Positions 35,682 to 50,647 of a DNA stretch of 64,000 nucleotides are shown here, in pieces. The stretch is from Variovorax boronicumulans. Lineage in GTDB: Bacteria > Pseudomonadota > Gammaproteobacteria > Burkholderiales > Burkholderiaceae_C. How positions within the stretch are numbered: position 1 is the first letter of the stretch; every line of letters starts with the position of its first letter. The DNA lies in the NCBI RefSeq assembly GCF_007677875.1, contig NZ_VEDO01000009.1, positions 62,001 to 126,000 on the forward strand. Direction: 5' to 3'. The notes beneath the pieces are model-generated. The model had not been told where the DNA came from. It was given only the letters and a program-made list of their open reading frames with translations, and made no database searches. The translations under genes and the position numbers were made by a program.

Positions 35682-36464
35682 TCAAATATTGAACATCACG
35701 GCCGTCAGCACGAAATCCAGCGCCAGCACGGCCAGCGAGGACACGACGACGGTGCGCGTGGTCGCGCGCGATACGCCCTCGGGCGTGGGCTGGGCGCGCC
35801 AGCCCTGCAGCAGCGCGACGAAGGTCACCGTGAAGCCGAACACGATGCTCTTGAGCACGCCGTTGCCTACATCGGCCAGCCAGTCGGTGCCGCCTTGCAT
35901 CTGGCTCCAGAACGCGCCAGCGTCCACGCCGATCATGACCACGCCGACCAGCCAACCGCCGATGATGCCGACGGCAGAGAACAGCGCCGCCAGCAGGGGC
36001 ATGGCGATCACGCCACCCCAGAAGCGCGGCGCCAACACCCGGCTGACCGGGTCCACGGCCATCATCTCCATCGCCGTCAGTTGCTCGCCGGCCTTCATGA
36101 GGCCGATGCCGGCCGTCAGCGACGTGCCGGCGCGGCCCGCGAACAGCAGCGCAGTGACCACCGGGCCCAGCTCGCGCACCAGGCTCAGTGCCACCAGCAG
36201 GCCCAACGCCTCGGACGAGCCGTAGCGCTGCAAGGTGTAGTAGCCCTGCAGGCTCAGCACGAAGCCCACGAACAGGCCCGAGACCATGATGATGGCCAGC
36301 GAGTAGTTGCCCAGGAAGTGGATCTGGTCGCGCACCAGGCCGAAGCGGCGCAGGCAGGCGCCCGCCAAGCCGAGCAGGCGCACGAACAGGCGCGCGGCCT
36401 GGCCCAGGTCGGCCATTGCGGTACGCGCGGCAAAGCCGATGTCGGCAGGCTTGTACCAGCTCAT
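35682..36464 (-). CDS. mlaE: Phospholipid ABC transporter permease MlaE
   Basis: A 260-residue permease of the MlaE family, with five or six membrane segments and the conserved blocks LSLVRELGPVVTALLFAGRA, GTSLTAGIGLMKAGEQLTAM and WGGVIAMPLLAALFS. It is the membrane channel part of MlaFEDB. The start ATG ([10 protein letters not shown]) overlaps mlaF by 4 bases. Confidence 0.96.
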   Translation of the reverse strand: MSWYKPADIGFAARTAMADLGQAARLFVRLLGLAGACLRRFGLVRDQIHFLGNYSLAIIMVSGLFVGFVLSLQGYYTLQRYGSSEALGLLVALSLVRELGPVVTALLFAGRAGTSLTAGIGLMKAGEQLTAMEMMAVDPVSRVLAPRFWGGVIAMPLLAALFSAVGIIGGWLVGVVMIGVDAGAFWSQMQGGTDWLADVGNGVLKSIVFGFTVTFVALLQGWRAQPTPEGVSRATTRTVVVSSLAVLALDFVLTAVMFNI

Positions 36465-37306
36465 TTCTTGCGCACCGCGACGGAAGGCCCGTGCGTGGGA
36501 CCGAAGTCCTGGTCGATGCCGGGGCCGGGGTAATGGAAATGCACCGGGCCCTCGGCCTCGGCACGGACGAACTGGTGCACCAGCGGATCGGTGCTGGCGC
36601 GCACCTGCTCAGGCGTGCCCTGCGCGGCGATCCTGCCGTTGGCCAGCACGATGACCTGGTCGGCGATCGCGAAGGTTTCGTCCAGATCGTGCGAGACGAC
36701 GATGCTGGTCAGGCCCATGGCATCGTTGAGCTGGCGGATCAGGCGCGCGGCCGTGCCCAGCGAGATCGGGTCCAGGCCGGCGAACGGCTCGTCGTACATC
36801 ACCAGTTCAGGGTCGAGCACGATGGCGCGTGCCAGCGCCACGCGGCGCGCCATGCCGCCCGAGACCTCGCTGGGCATCAGGTCGCGCGCACCGCGCAAGC
36901 CCACGGCATTGAGCTTCATGAGCACGATGTCGCGCACCAGCGCGTCGGACAGGTCGGTGTGCTCGCGCAGCGGGAAGGCCACATTTTCAAACACGTCCAG
37001 GTCGGTGAACAGCGCACCGAACTGGAACAGCATGCCCATGCGCCGGCGGATCGCGTACAGGCCGGCGGAGTCCAGGGCCGCCACGTCCTGGCCATCGAAC
37101 AGCACCCGGCCCTGCTGCGGCCGGATCTGTCCGCCGATCAGGCGCAACACCGTGGTCTTGCCGCCGCCGGAGGCGCCCATCAAGGCCGTGACCTTGCCAC
37201 GCGGAACGGTCAGAGAAACGCCATCCAGGATCGGACGCTCTCCGTAAGAAAAGGAGAGATCCTTGAGTTCGATCAGGGGGTCGGGAAAAGGCAGAACGGC
37301 GTCCAT
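36461..37306 (-). CDS. mlaF: Phospholipid ABC transporter ATP-binding protein MlaF
   Basis: A 281-residue ATPase: Walker [17 protein letters not shown], signature [15 protein letters not shown], Walker [13 protein letters not shown] and [12 protein letters not shown]. The start [20 protein letters not shown] precedes the first strand of the domain. It powers retrograde phospholipid transport. It is the first gene of mlaFEDACB, 77 bases after gltD. No strong Shine-Dalgarno sequence is present; a GC-rich hairpin sits in the leader. Confidence 0.94.
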   Translation of the reverse strand: MDAVLPFPDPLIELKDLSFSYGERPILDGVSLTVPRGKVTALMGASGGGKTTVLRLIGGQIRPQQGRVLFDGQDVAALDSAGLYAIRRRMGMLFQFGALFTDLDVFENVAFPLREHTDLSDALVRDIVLMKLNAVGLRGARDLMPSEVSGGMARRVALARAIVLDPELVMYDEPFAGLDPISLGTAARLIRQLNDAMGLTSIVVSHDLDETFAIADQVIVLANGRIAAQGTPEQVRASTDPLVHQFVRAEAEGPVHFHYPGPGIDQDFGPTHGPSVAVRKK

Positions 37307-37315
37307 CGACAGGAA

Positions 37316-37334
37316 GGCCGGGAAGACCCCGGCC
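37316..37334 (-). other. Hairpin just upstream of mlaF
   Basis: GGCCGGG (37316-37322) and CCCGGCC (37328-37334) make a perfect 7-bp stem with a 5-base loop, ending 9 bases before the mlaF start codon. On the minus strand it is followed by TTCCTGTC, not a T-run. It could be a weak gltBD terminator or a leader element of mlaF. TATCAT with a poor -35 lies just upstream (about 37341-37350), a possible mla promoter. Confidence 0.3.
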
Positions 37335-37383
37335 GCCGGCGATGATAAAGGAAGCCGATGAGAACCGAATTAACGGAGACCCC

Positions 37384-38850
<1,467 letters not shown>

Positions 38851-38879
38851 CGTGTTCTACCTCGTTGTTCTGGCTGCGT

Positions 38880-43619
<4,740 letters not shown>

Positions 43620-43661
43620 CGACGCACTCCTTCGGGTTTTCACTGAATCGCGGGGAAGCGG

Positions 43662-43690
43662 AGCATAGTGCGTTGCAACAAGGATGCCAA
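43662..43690 (-). promoter_or_regulatory. Sigma-70-type promoter of gltBD
   Basis: On the minus strand TTGGCA (43685-43690) is separated by exactly 17 bases from TATGCT (43662-43667). The predicted start near 43655 gives a leader of about 35 bases. The RAYT-associated repeat begins only 10 bases upstream of the -35, so any activator sites further upstream may have been displaced. Confidence 0.7.
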
Positions 43691-43699
43691 GCAGAACAA

Positions 43700-43762
43700 T
43701 TGGGGTCAGATCATGATTAAAATCCGAGTTTTTCCATCAGAAATTATTTGGGGACATATCAT
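43700..43762. repeat. Two direct repeats in the AT-rich tail of the RAYT element
   Basis: TTGGGGTCAGATCAT at 43700-43714 and TTGGGGACATATCAT at 43748-43762 agree at 13 of 15 positions and are 48 bases apart. The DNA between them is AT-rich (runs such as ATTAAAATC and AAATTATTTG), in sharp contrast to its surroundings. The first copy contains the palindrome ATCATGAT. Sequences of the GGGGTCAGA type flank solitary transposase genes in betaproteobacteria, from memory; this was not searched. Confidence 0.6.
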
Positions 43763-43806
43763 TTTCGGCGTCGGTGGCGCTGTTGTGTACACCGCGCAAA
43801 GGCAAT

Positions 43807-44496
43807 TCAGGCAGTTTTGCGCGGGCGGCCAGGCTGGCCGGGCGTGAGCCGGCGCGGTGCGGATTGCTGCAGCCGCGCGACGAAGCTGGCATCCCCCAGC
43901 ACCCAACCCCCCAGAACGGACCGCGTCAGTGCATCCTGCTGCGCCGGTGTGACGCCCTCGTGCACCATGCTGGCGTATGCCGCCTCGCGCGCGAACGGCG
44001 TGTTGCCCAACGCCCAGTAGGCCGGCGGCGGCGCCAGCCAGGGGTTGTTGCGCAGGCCGGCATAGTGGCCGTGGCTGGACCAGGGATAGTCCTGTGCCGC
44101 CGGCACCAGGGCTGCGCGCACCGGGTTCAGGTCGAAGTAAGCCATGCAGGGCAGCAGGTGGAGCTCCGGCTGCAGCACCGTCGAGCGGTAGCGCCCTTCC
44201 CACAACGTGCCGCTGCGGCCGTGCGCCAGATTGAAGCGGCGCACATAGGTGCGACCGACCGCCTGCAGGGCGTGCGAGAGCGCGCCCTCCTCCGGCGGCG
44301 TCAGCAGCAGATGGAAGTGGTTGGGCATCAGCACGTAGGCATGCACCGCCACGCCGGCGGCGCGGCATTCCTGCGCCAGCAGTTGCAGCATGGCCAGGTG
44401 CTCGTCGGCATCCGTGAAGATGGGCTGGCGGTTGTTGCCGCGTTGCAGCACATGGTGCACCTGGCCGGCCAGGGCCAGGCGGGGCAGGCGGGCCAT
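43807..44496 (-). CDS. REP-associated tyrosine transposase (RAYT, Y1/IS200-like)
   Basis: A 229-residue Y1 transposase starting MARLPRLALAGQVHHVLQRG. The metal-binding His-x-His is in MPNHFHLLL and the catalytic Tyr in GRTYVRRFN; RSGTLWEGRYRS and MAYFDLNPVRAALV are typical of the RAYT group. There are no inverted-repeat ends or second gene, so it is a single-copy domesticated-type transposase rather than an insertion sequence. It follows the methyltransferase gene by 6 bases and is separated from gltB by a 110-base AT-rich tail with direct repeats. All catalytic residues appear intact. Confidence 0.9.
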   Translation of the reverse strand: MARLPRLALAGQVHHVLQRGNNRQPIFTDADEHLAMLQLLAQECRAAGVAVHAYVLMPNHFHLLLTPPEEGALSHALQAVGRTYVRRFNLAHGRSGTLWEGRYRSTVLQPELHLLPCMAYFDLNPVRAALVPAAQDYPWSSHGHYAGLRNNPWLAPPPAYWALGNTPFAREAAYASMVHEGVTPAQQDALTRSVLGGWVLGDASFVARLQQSAPRRLTPGQPGRPRKTA

Positions 44497-44502
44497 GTCA
44501 GC

Positions 44503-45369
44503 TCACGCAGGCAGCAGGTCGAAACGGGTGTCGCGCAGCGCCTGCAGGCCGAACTCGTCGAGCAGTTGGTCCAGCCGCTCGGCTGCGCTGCGCTTGCCGC
44601 GGCCGGCCTTGCGCGCCACGATGAGTTCGTTCTTGAGGCTGTGCTCCCAGCCCACGAGTTCGGTCACCGTGACCTGGTAGCCGCAGGCCTCCAGGTACAG
44701 GCAGCGCAGCACGTTGGTGAGCTGGCTGCCGATCTCGCGCGTGTGCAGCGGGTGGCGCCAGAGTTCGGCCAGCGGCGTGCGCGCCAGGGCCAGCGCCTTG
44801 TGCTGGCGCAGGCTGGCGGCCACCTCGGCCTGGCAGCAGGGCACCAGCACCATGCTGGCGGCCTCCTTTTGCAGGCCGAAGCGGATCGCGTCGTCGGTGG
44901 CGGTGTCGCAGGCGTGCAGGGCCGTGACGATGTCGATGCGCGGCGGCAGCTGGTCCGACGCCCCGGCCTCGGCCACGCTGAGGTTCAGGAAGGACATGCG
45001 GCCGAAGCCCAGCCGCTCGGCCAGCACGCGCGACCTGTCGACGAGTTCGGCGCGCGTCTCGACCCCGTAGACATGGCCGGGCCGCTGTGCGAACACGAGG
45101 TCGTAGAGCATGAAGCCGAGGTAAGACTTGCCAGCGCCGTGGTCGGCCAGGGTGATGGCCGCGTCGGGCGCGAAGCCCTCGCGCATCTCACGCTCGATGA
45201 ACTGCACGAGGTGGTAGACCTGCTTGAGCTTGCGGCGCGAGTCCTGGTTGAGCCGCCCCTCGCGCGTGAGGATGTGCAACTCCTTGAGCAGCTCGATGGA
45301 CTGGCCGGGCCGCAGCTCGTCGGCCAGGGCCGCCGCCGGGTCGACCGGCCCCTTGGCTTGGCGTTTCAT
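44503..45369 (-). CDS. Class I SAM-dependent methyltransferase
   Basis: A 288-residue protein starting MKRQAKGPVDPAAALADELR. A helical N-terminal part precedes a Rossmann methyltransferase domain: the motif I-like loop ITLADHGAGKSYLGFML, an acidic motif II (VYGVETRAELVDRS) and TALHACDTATDDAI, a signature I associate with the Methyltransf_32/METTL25-like group. The sequence VLVPCCQAEVAASL follows. The substrate is unknown. The ATG overlaps the DUF1415 gene by 4 bases. Downstream on the same strand is the RAYT gene. Confidence 0.85.
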   Translation of the reverse strand: MKRQAKGPVDPAAALADELRPGQSIELLKELHILTREGRLNQDSRRKLKQVYHLVQFIEREMREGFAPDAAITLADHGAGKSYLGFMLYDLVFAQRPGHVYGVETRAELVDRSRVLAERLGFGRMSFLNLSVAEAGASDQLPPRIDIVTALHACDTATDDAIRFGLQKEAASMVLVPCCQAEVAASLRQHKALALARTPLAELWRHPLHTREIGSQLTNVLRCLYLEACGYQVTVTELVGWEHSLKNELIVARKAGRGKRSAAERLDQLLDEFGLQALRDTRFDLLPA

Positions 45370-45938
45370 GGGGATTCCTTGGTGGCACCGACGCCGAGCG
45401 CAGCCCAGCCCTCGGCGCCGAGCTTCTCGAGCGTGGCCATGTTGCGCTCGAAGATGTCGGAGGCGTCCGGGAAGGCTTCCACGGCACGCTCCACGCTGTC
45501 CTCGCGCAGCAGGTGCAGCATGGGGTACGGCGCGCGGTTGCTGCAGTTGGTCACGTCGTCGGGCGCGGTGCCGGCGAACTGGTAGTCGGGGTGGAAGCTG
45601 GCGATCTGCAGTTCGCCCACGGCGTCGAGTTCGTCGAGCATCGCATCGGCGCGGTCCAGGAAGTCGTTGAAGTCCAGGAAGTCGGGCAGCGCCAGCGGCA
45701 GCACCAGCAGCGTCGTCTCGCGCACCTGGGCATCGAGCGCGAGCAGGTCGCGGATCTCGTCGCGCAGACGGGCCTCCACGGCGTCGTCGTCGCGCGCGGC
45801 GCTGACGGCCACGTGCAGCTGGCCCTTGGCCACGACGCCCTTGGCGAAGGGGCACAGGTTCAGGCCGATCACGGCGCGCTCCAGCCAGCGCTGGGTGTCG
45901 GCGCGGACCACGTCTTCAGAAGGCACGGCAGAAGTCAT
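45366..45938 (-). CDS. DUF1415 family protein
   Basis: A 190-residue protein starting MTSAVPSEDVVRADTQRWLE. Conserved blocks are VIGLNLCPFAKGV near the N-terminus, DFLDFNDFLDRADAMLDEL, then IASFHPDYQFAG and NRAPYPMLHLLREDSVERAV. These match DUF1415, which has no established function. It is coupled by 4-base overlaps to both dgt upstream and the methyltransferase downstream. Confidence 0.9.
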   Translation of the reverse strand: MTSAVPSEDVVRADTQRWLERAVIGLNLCPFAKGVVAKGQLHVAVSAARDDDAVEARLRDEIRDLLALDAQVRETTLLVLPLALPDFLDFNDFLDRADAMLDELDAVGELQIASFHPDYQFAGTAPDDVTNCSNRAPYPMLHLLREDSVERAVEAFPDASDIFERNMATLEKLGAEGWAALGVGATKESP

Positions 45939-47101
45939 CCGAGCAAACGCTGTCCGGTCAGGCGCTCATGTTCGCGCGCAGCGAAGCGGTCGGTCATGCC
46001 GGCGATGTAGTCGGCCACGACGCGGGCCTGGCCGGCCATGCCGATGGCGGCGAAACGCGTGGTGGCGCGCTCGGCGAAGCCGCCGGCCATCTCGGTCGGT
46101 GCCTGCTGGTAAGCGTCGAACAGTTGCTGAACCACCGCCTTGGCCCGGCCCGTGACCTCGACCACCTGCGCATGCCGGTACAGGTTGCGCATCAAGAAGC
46201 GCTTGAGCTGCTGCGAGGCATCGCGCATGGCCTCGCCGAAGCCGATCAGCGGCGCGCAACGGCGGGCCGCGTCGGCGCTGCCGGGCTGCGCCTGCGCCAG
46301 CGCCGCGTTGCTCGCGTCGATCACGTCATAGACCTGGGCACTCAGCATGCGGCGGATGCTTTCGTAGAGCAGCCGGCGGCCGGTCAGATCCGGATGCTCG
46401 CGCAGCGTGGCACGGCGGAAGTCGTCGAACAAGGGCACCTCCTCGAGCTGCTCCATGACCAGCAAACCCGAGCGCACGCCGTCGTCGATGTCGTGCGCGT
46501 TGTAGGCGATCTCGTCGGCCAGGTTGCACAGCTGCGCCTCCAGGCTGGGCTGGGTGCGCTCGAGGAAGCGCAGGCCCACGTCGCCCGGAAATGCGGCCTC
46601 CAGCCGCTCGGCATTGGCGCGCGAGCAGTGCTTGAGGATGCCCTCGCGCGTCTCGAACGAAAGGTTCAGCCCGTCGTAGCGCGGGTAACGTTCCTCCAGC
46701 TCGTCGACCATGCGCAGGCTCTGCAGGTTGTGCTCGAAGCCGCCGAACGAAGCCATGCAGGCGTTCAGCGCGTCTTGCCCGGCATGGCCAAACGGCGTGT
46801 GGCCAAGGTCGTGCGCGAGCGCGATGGCTTCGACCAGGTCTTCGTTGAGCTTGAGCGAACGCGCAATCGAGCGGCCCAGCTGCGCCACCTCGAGCGAGTG
46901 CGTCAGCCGTGTGCGGAACAGATCGCCCTCATGGTTCAGGAACACCTGGGTCTTGTAGACCAGGCGCCGAAATGCCGTGGAGTGGACGATGCGGTCGCGG
47001 TCGCGCTGGTATTCGGTGCGCGTCGGCGCTGGCGCCTCGGCATACCGCCGCCCCCGGCTCGCGGCCGGGTCGCAGGCGTAAGGAGCCAGCACGCCCTGCA
47101 T
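45935..47101 (-). CDS. dgt: Deoxyguanosinetriphosphate triphosphohydrolase-like protein
   Basis: A 388-residue HD-domain protein. The metal-binding motif includes RTRLTHSLEVAQLGRSIARS, ALAHDLGHTPFGHAGQDALN (His-Asp pair) and NLADEIAYNAHDIDDGVRSG with the last Asp. The N-terminus (MQGVLAPYACDPAASRGRRY) and REGILKHC fit the dGTPase-like class 2 group. It removes triphosphate from dNTPs; substrate preference cannot be read from sequence. It starts 3 bases after the aroB stop codon. Confidence 0.94.
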   Translation of the reverse strand: MQGVLAPYACDPAASRGRRYAEAPAPTRTEYQRDRDRIVHSTAFRRLVYKTQVFLNHEGDLFRTRLTHSLEVAQLGRSIARSLKLNEDLVEAIALAHDLGHTPFGHAGQDALNACMASFGGFEHNLQSLRMVDELEERYPRYDGLNLSFETREGILKHCSRANAERLEAAFPGDVGLRFLERTQPSLEAQLCNLADEIAYNAHDIDDGVRSGLLVMEQLEEVPLFDDFRRATLREHPDLTGRRLLYESIRRMLSAQVYDVIDASNAALAQAQPGSADAARRCAPLIGFGEAMRDASQQLKRFLMRNLYRHAQVVEVTGRAKAVVQQLFDAYQQAPTEMAGGFAERATTRFAAIGMAGQARVVADYIAGMTDRFAAREHERLTGQRLLG

Positions 47102-47104
47102 GGC

Positions 47105-48223
47105 TCAGGCGCAGGAGGCGGCGATGACTTCGCGCACCAGCGCGTCGGGCGCGCCGCGCACCACGGCGCGGCCGATGCCGGCTATCAGCACGAACTTGAT
47201 CTCGCCGGCCTCGGCCTTCTTGTCCACGCGCATGAGTTCGAGGTACCGGCCGGCGTTGTCGGCCGCATCCAGGACGGGGCCGACCGTAGGCAGGCCGGCG
47301 CGCGCGATCAGGCGCGTGAGCCGCTCCACCTGCGCCGCGTCGAGCAGGCCCAGGCGCTGCGACAGCCGCGCCGCCATGACCATGCCGCAGCCCACGCCCT
47401 CGCCGTGCAGCCAGGCGCCATAGCCCATGCCGGCCTCGATCGCATGGCCGAAGGTGTGGCCGAAGTTCAGGATGGCGCGCAGCCCGCCTTCGCGCTCGTC
47501 CTGGCCGACCACATCGGCCTTGATTTCGCAGCTGCGCTGCACGGCATGCGCCAGCGCGGCCGGATCGCCCGCGCGCAGCGCATCCACGTTGGCCTCGATC
47601 CAGTCCAGGAAGTGCGCATCGGCGATCGGGCCGTACTTGATGACCTCGGCCAGGCCCGCGCTGAGTTCGCGCGGCGGCAGGGTCTTGAGCACATCGAGGT
47701 CGCAGACCACCAGCTGCGGCTGGTAGAAGGCGCCCACCATGTTCTTGCCCAGCGGGTGGTTGATGGCTGTCTTGCCGCCGACCGAGGAATCCACCTGGGC
47801 CAGCAGCGTGGTCGGCACCTGCACGAAGGGCACGCCGCGCATGTAGCTGGCGGCCGCGAAGCCCGTGATGTCGCCCACCACGCCGCCGCCCAGTGCGAAC
47901 AGCACGGTCTTGCGGTCGCAGCCGCGCGACAGCAGCGCGTCGAAGATCAGGTTCAACGTTTCCCAGGTCTTGTAGGCCTCGCCGTCGGGCAGCACCACGG
48001 TGTGCACGTCACGGAAGCGGCCGGCCAGCGCCTGCTGCAGGCGCTGCGCGTAGAGCGGCGCCAGGGTGGTGTTGGTGACGATCAACGCCGCCGCGGCCTT
48101 GGGCACGGCGGCATAGGTGCCGGGCTGGTCGAACAGGCCCGCGCCGATGGCGATCGGGTAGCTGCGTTCGCCCAGCGCGATCTGCACCTGGGCCGTGGGA
48201 GGGGCGGAAAGGGTGGCGTCCAT
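47105..48223 (-). CDS. aroB: 3-dehydroquinate synthase
   Basis: A 372-residue NAD- and Zn-dependent enzyme. NAD-binding block: [20 protein letters not shown]; metal-binding residues in the [20 protein letters not shown] motif; and conserved [20 protein letters not shown] with [16 protein letters not shown]. It converts DAHP to 3-dehydroquinate in the shikimate pathway. It follows aroK by 27 bases, the usual aroKB order. Confidence 0.97.
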   Translation of the reverse strand: MDATLSAPPTAQVQIALGERSYPIAIGAGLFDQPGTYAAVPKAAAALIVTNTTLAPLYAQRLQQALAGRFRDVHTVVLPDGEAYKTWETLNLIFDALLSRGCDRKTVLFALGGGVVGDITGFAAASYMRGVPFVQVPTTLLAQVDSSVGGKTAINHPLGKNMVGAFYQPQLVVCDLDVLKTLPPRELSAGLAEVIKYGPIADAHFLDWIEANVDALRAGDPAALAHAVQRSCEIKADVVGQDEREGGLRAILNFGHTFGHAIEAGMGYGAWLHGEGVGCGMVMAARLSQRLGLLDAAQVERLTRLIARAGLPTVGPVLDAADNAGRYLELMRVDKKAEAGEIKFVLIAGIGRAVVRGAPDALVREVIAASCA

Positions 48224-48250
48224 GAGGGCGCCAAGTGTAAGCCGCGCCCT

Positions 48251-48763
48251 TTAGCCGGCCTGTTGCTGCACCAGGCCAGCGATGGTGTTGACCAGCGCCG
48301 CGGTGGAGGGACGGCCGATCGTGATGACCTCGTGCGCGGTTTCGCGGTACAGCGGGTCGCGCTGCGCGAACAGTTCGCGCAGGCGGGCCTGCGGATCCGC
48401 CACCTGCAGCAACGGCCGCACCTGGTCGTGGCGCAGGCGCCGGTAGACCTCCTCGGGCGTGGCGAACAGGTAGAAGACCCGCGTGTTCTGGCGCAGGCAG
48501 ACGCGGTTGGCCTCGCGCAGCACGGCACCGCCGCCGGTGGCGATCACGGCCGGCCCGGTGGCCGTGATGTCGGCCAGTGCCTGCTGCTCGAAGTCGCGGA
48601 AACCTCCCTCGCCCTCGCGCTCGAAGTACTCGCGGATCGAGCAGCCAAGACGCTGCTCGACCCACTGGTCGGCGTCAACGAAGGGGAGTTGGAGCCGGCG
48701 CGCCAATTGGCGGCCGACGGTCGACTTGCCCGAACCGGGCAGGCCGATGAGTGCGATGTTCAA
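48251..48763 (-). CDS. aroK: Shikimate kinase
   Basis: A 170-residue P-loop kinase starting MNIALIGLPGSGKSTVGRQL, with shikimate-binding DADQWVEQRLGCSIREYFER, GGFRDFEQQAL and GGGAVLREANR. It phosphorylates shikimate. It starts 9 bases after the Ig-like lipoprotein gene, so the aro genes probably share the pil transcript. C-terminal residues are Gln/Ala-rich but of normal length. Confidence 0.97.
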   Translation of the reverse strand: MNIALIGLPGSGKSTVGRQLARRLQLPFVDADQWVEQRLGCSIREYFEREGEGGFRDFEQQALADITATGPAVIATGGGAVLREANRVCLRQNTRVFYLFATPEEVYRRLRHDQVRPLLQVADPQARLRELFAQRDPLYRETAHEVITIGRPSTAALVNTIAGLVQQQAG

Positions 48764-48772
48764 GGAAATTCG

Positions 48773-50605
48773 TCAATTGGGGTCGGTACAGGACAAGATG
48801 GTACCGAAGGGGCTGCGCGCGCCCGCCGGCGCCACGGTCTCGTTGGTCACGTCTGAATTGAGCACCCAAGTCTCGTCACGGTAGACCGCGTTCGACTCCG
48901 TGCCCGCCACCAGCGCGCGGGCGGTAAGTTCCAGTGCCACCCAGCGCCCGTACTGCTCGCCATAGTTCAACGCAAAGGTGGCACGCCCGTTGGCATCCGT
49001 GGTCACCGAGCCGGGCGCAACAACGATCGGTGCACCCGGCTCGAGCCGTCCGTTGCCATTGATGTCCTCGCCGGGGTCCAGGATACCGTTCCGGTTGCGG
49101 TCCTCATTCGCGCAGACGGTGTTCGCAGCCACGACCCACGCGTTGCTACCGTTCCAGGCCATCGTCCCCTTGCGGTAGGCGGTCGGCCAAATCGACAGCA
49201 CCACGGTCTGGTTCGCGACGGCCGCACCGGTTGCGTCGTTCACCTGCAGTGAGAAAGGCTTGGTGTAGGTGGTCTCGTCCAAGTTGCCGATCGTGTTGCT
49301 GGTGGCGATCGAGATGAACAGCGCACGCGCGCTCACCGTGAGGTTGGCCGAGTTCTGCACCGCGGTGCCGGCCACGGTGGCACGCACCTGCACCCCGTCG
49401 GTCGCCGTCGACGACGGGCCAGGGATGAAGGTGTCGCTCACCTGACCGTTCGCGTCCGTGGTGCCAATGCCGGCGCCGAGCCGCCCGCCGCTGGTGTCGG
49501 AAACGAGCGTGAAGTTGACTGTGCGACCGGCAACAGGGTTGCCGGACACGTCGCGCACTACGGCCAGCAGCTGCACCTGGTTTGCCGAGCTGCCCGCGGC
49601 ATTCGGCGGGACAGCGCCCGGGCTGACCTGCAGCACCAGCGTGTCGGGCGTCGAAGCCGTGAACAGCAGTTGCACACTGGTCAGTGCTCCTCCGGCGATC
49701 TGTGCGGTCACCGTCGCAGGGCCAGCAGTGGAAGAGGACACGTTCACGGCAGCCTCGCCGTTCGCGTCGGTCGCGACAGAGCCGGCCGAGACGGTGCCGC
49801 GCGTGCTGCTGAAGTTCACCAACTGCCCTGCTACGCCGGCACCGTTCGAGCGGAAGCGCACACGCACCTCACGCGGCGTGTTGACGAACACCTGCGTGCC
49901 GGCCGCTGGGCTCAACACTGCGAAATCCTGGCCACTCACGACCACTGCCAGCGTCGTCGACGTGCCGGCTCCCGTCACGGTCAGCGTGTCGTTGCCGGCA
50001 ACATTGGCCACGTAGTTGAAGCTGGCTCCACCGTTGGCATCGGTCGTCAGGCTGGTCGGGCTCAGGGTGTTGCCGAGCGACGACCGCGCGGTCAGCGTGG
50101 CCCCGGACACGGGGCTGCCACCGCTGTCACGCAGGGTCACGGTGTAGCTGGCCGTACCGCCCAGCAGGACGGATCCCACGCCGAGAACCGACAGGTTCGT
50201 GCCGCTCACGGGCACCACGATGGAGCCGGTGATGGTGCCGGCAGTAACAGTCACCCGGATGTCGCGGTTGGCCAAGTTCGAGCCGGTGGCCAGGGTAGCG
50301 GTTGCGCTACCGTTCGCGTCCGTCTGCGCAGCGACGGCCTGCAGCACGCCGGAGTCGGCCGCGAAGGCCACCGGCGTGTCCGGCATGCCGTTATTCGCCG
50401 CGTTCTTCACCAGGGCAGTGATGGTCACGGTGTTCGTGCTGGCCGAGCCCAGAGTCGACGCCGACGACAGCACCTCCACGCTGGCCACCGCAGGCGTCGG
50501 CGTCGTGGTTCCACCGCCAGAACTCCCGGTCGAGCTTCCGCCCCCCCCACAACCCGCCACCAATCCAGCCACGGCCACCGCCGCCAGGTATCGCATCCAA
50601 CGCAT
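48773..50605 (-). CDS. Ig-like (Big-1-type) repeat lipoprotein with calcium-binding-like loops
   Basis: A 610-residue lipoprotein precursor starting MRWMRYLAAVAVAGLVAGCG: signal peptide with lipobox LVAGC (lipidated Cys19), then a Gly/Ser/Thr/Pro linker. Five bacterial Ig-like domains follow; each has the signature TDANG (TDANGSA, TDANGGA, TDANGEA, TDANGQV, TDANGRA). Before the last copy come two acidic loops, DRNRNGILDPGED and DINGNGRLEPG, like calcium-binding repeats. The C-terminus holds a lone Cys. It resembles invasin/intimin-type adhesin modules, probably exposed at the cell surface, with unknown ligand. It lies between pilQ (42 bases) and aroK (9 bases). GAGGGAAGAG precedes the ATG. 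Confidence 0.87.
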   Translation of the reverse strand: MRWMRYLAAVAVAGLVAGCGGGGSSTGSSGGGTTTPTPAVASVEVLSSASTLGSASTNTVTITALVKNAANNGMPDTPVAFAADSGVLQAVAAQTDANGSATATLATGSNLANRDIRVTVTAGTITGSIVVPVSGTNLSVLGVGSVLLGGTASYTVTLRDSGGSPVSGATLTARSSLGNTLSPTSLTTDANGGASFNYVANVAGNDTLTVTGAGTSTTLAVVVSGQDFAVLSPAAGTQVFVNTPREVRVRFRSNGAGVAGQLVNFSSTRGTVSAGSVATDANGEAAVNVSSSTAGPATVTAQIAGGALTSVQLLFTASTPDTLVLQVSPGAVPPNAAGSSANQVQLLAVVRDVSGNPVAGRTVNFTLVSDTSGGRLGAGIGTTDANGQVSDTFIPGPSSTATDGVQVRATVAGTAVQNSANLTVSARALFISIATSNTIGNLDETTYTKPFSLQVNDATGAAVANQTVVLSIWPTAYRKGTMAWNGSNAWVVAANTVCANEDRNRNGILDPGEDINGNGRLEPGAPIVVAPGSVTTDANGRATFALNYGEQYGRWVALELTARALVAGTESNAVYRDETWVLNSDVTNETVAPAGARSPFGTILSCTDPN

Positions 50606-50647
50606 AGCTCTTCCCTCTTGTGATTCTGTCGACCGCAGAGCGCCGCC

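Noticed and set aside
43706-44368. 220-codon minus-strand frame overlapping the RAYT gene in another frame
   Set aside because: Alternative-frame shadow of the transposase; ends in the AT-rich tail.
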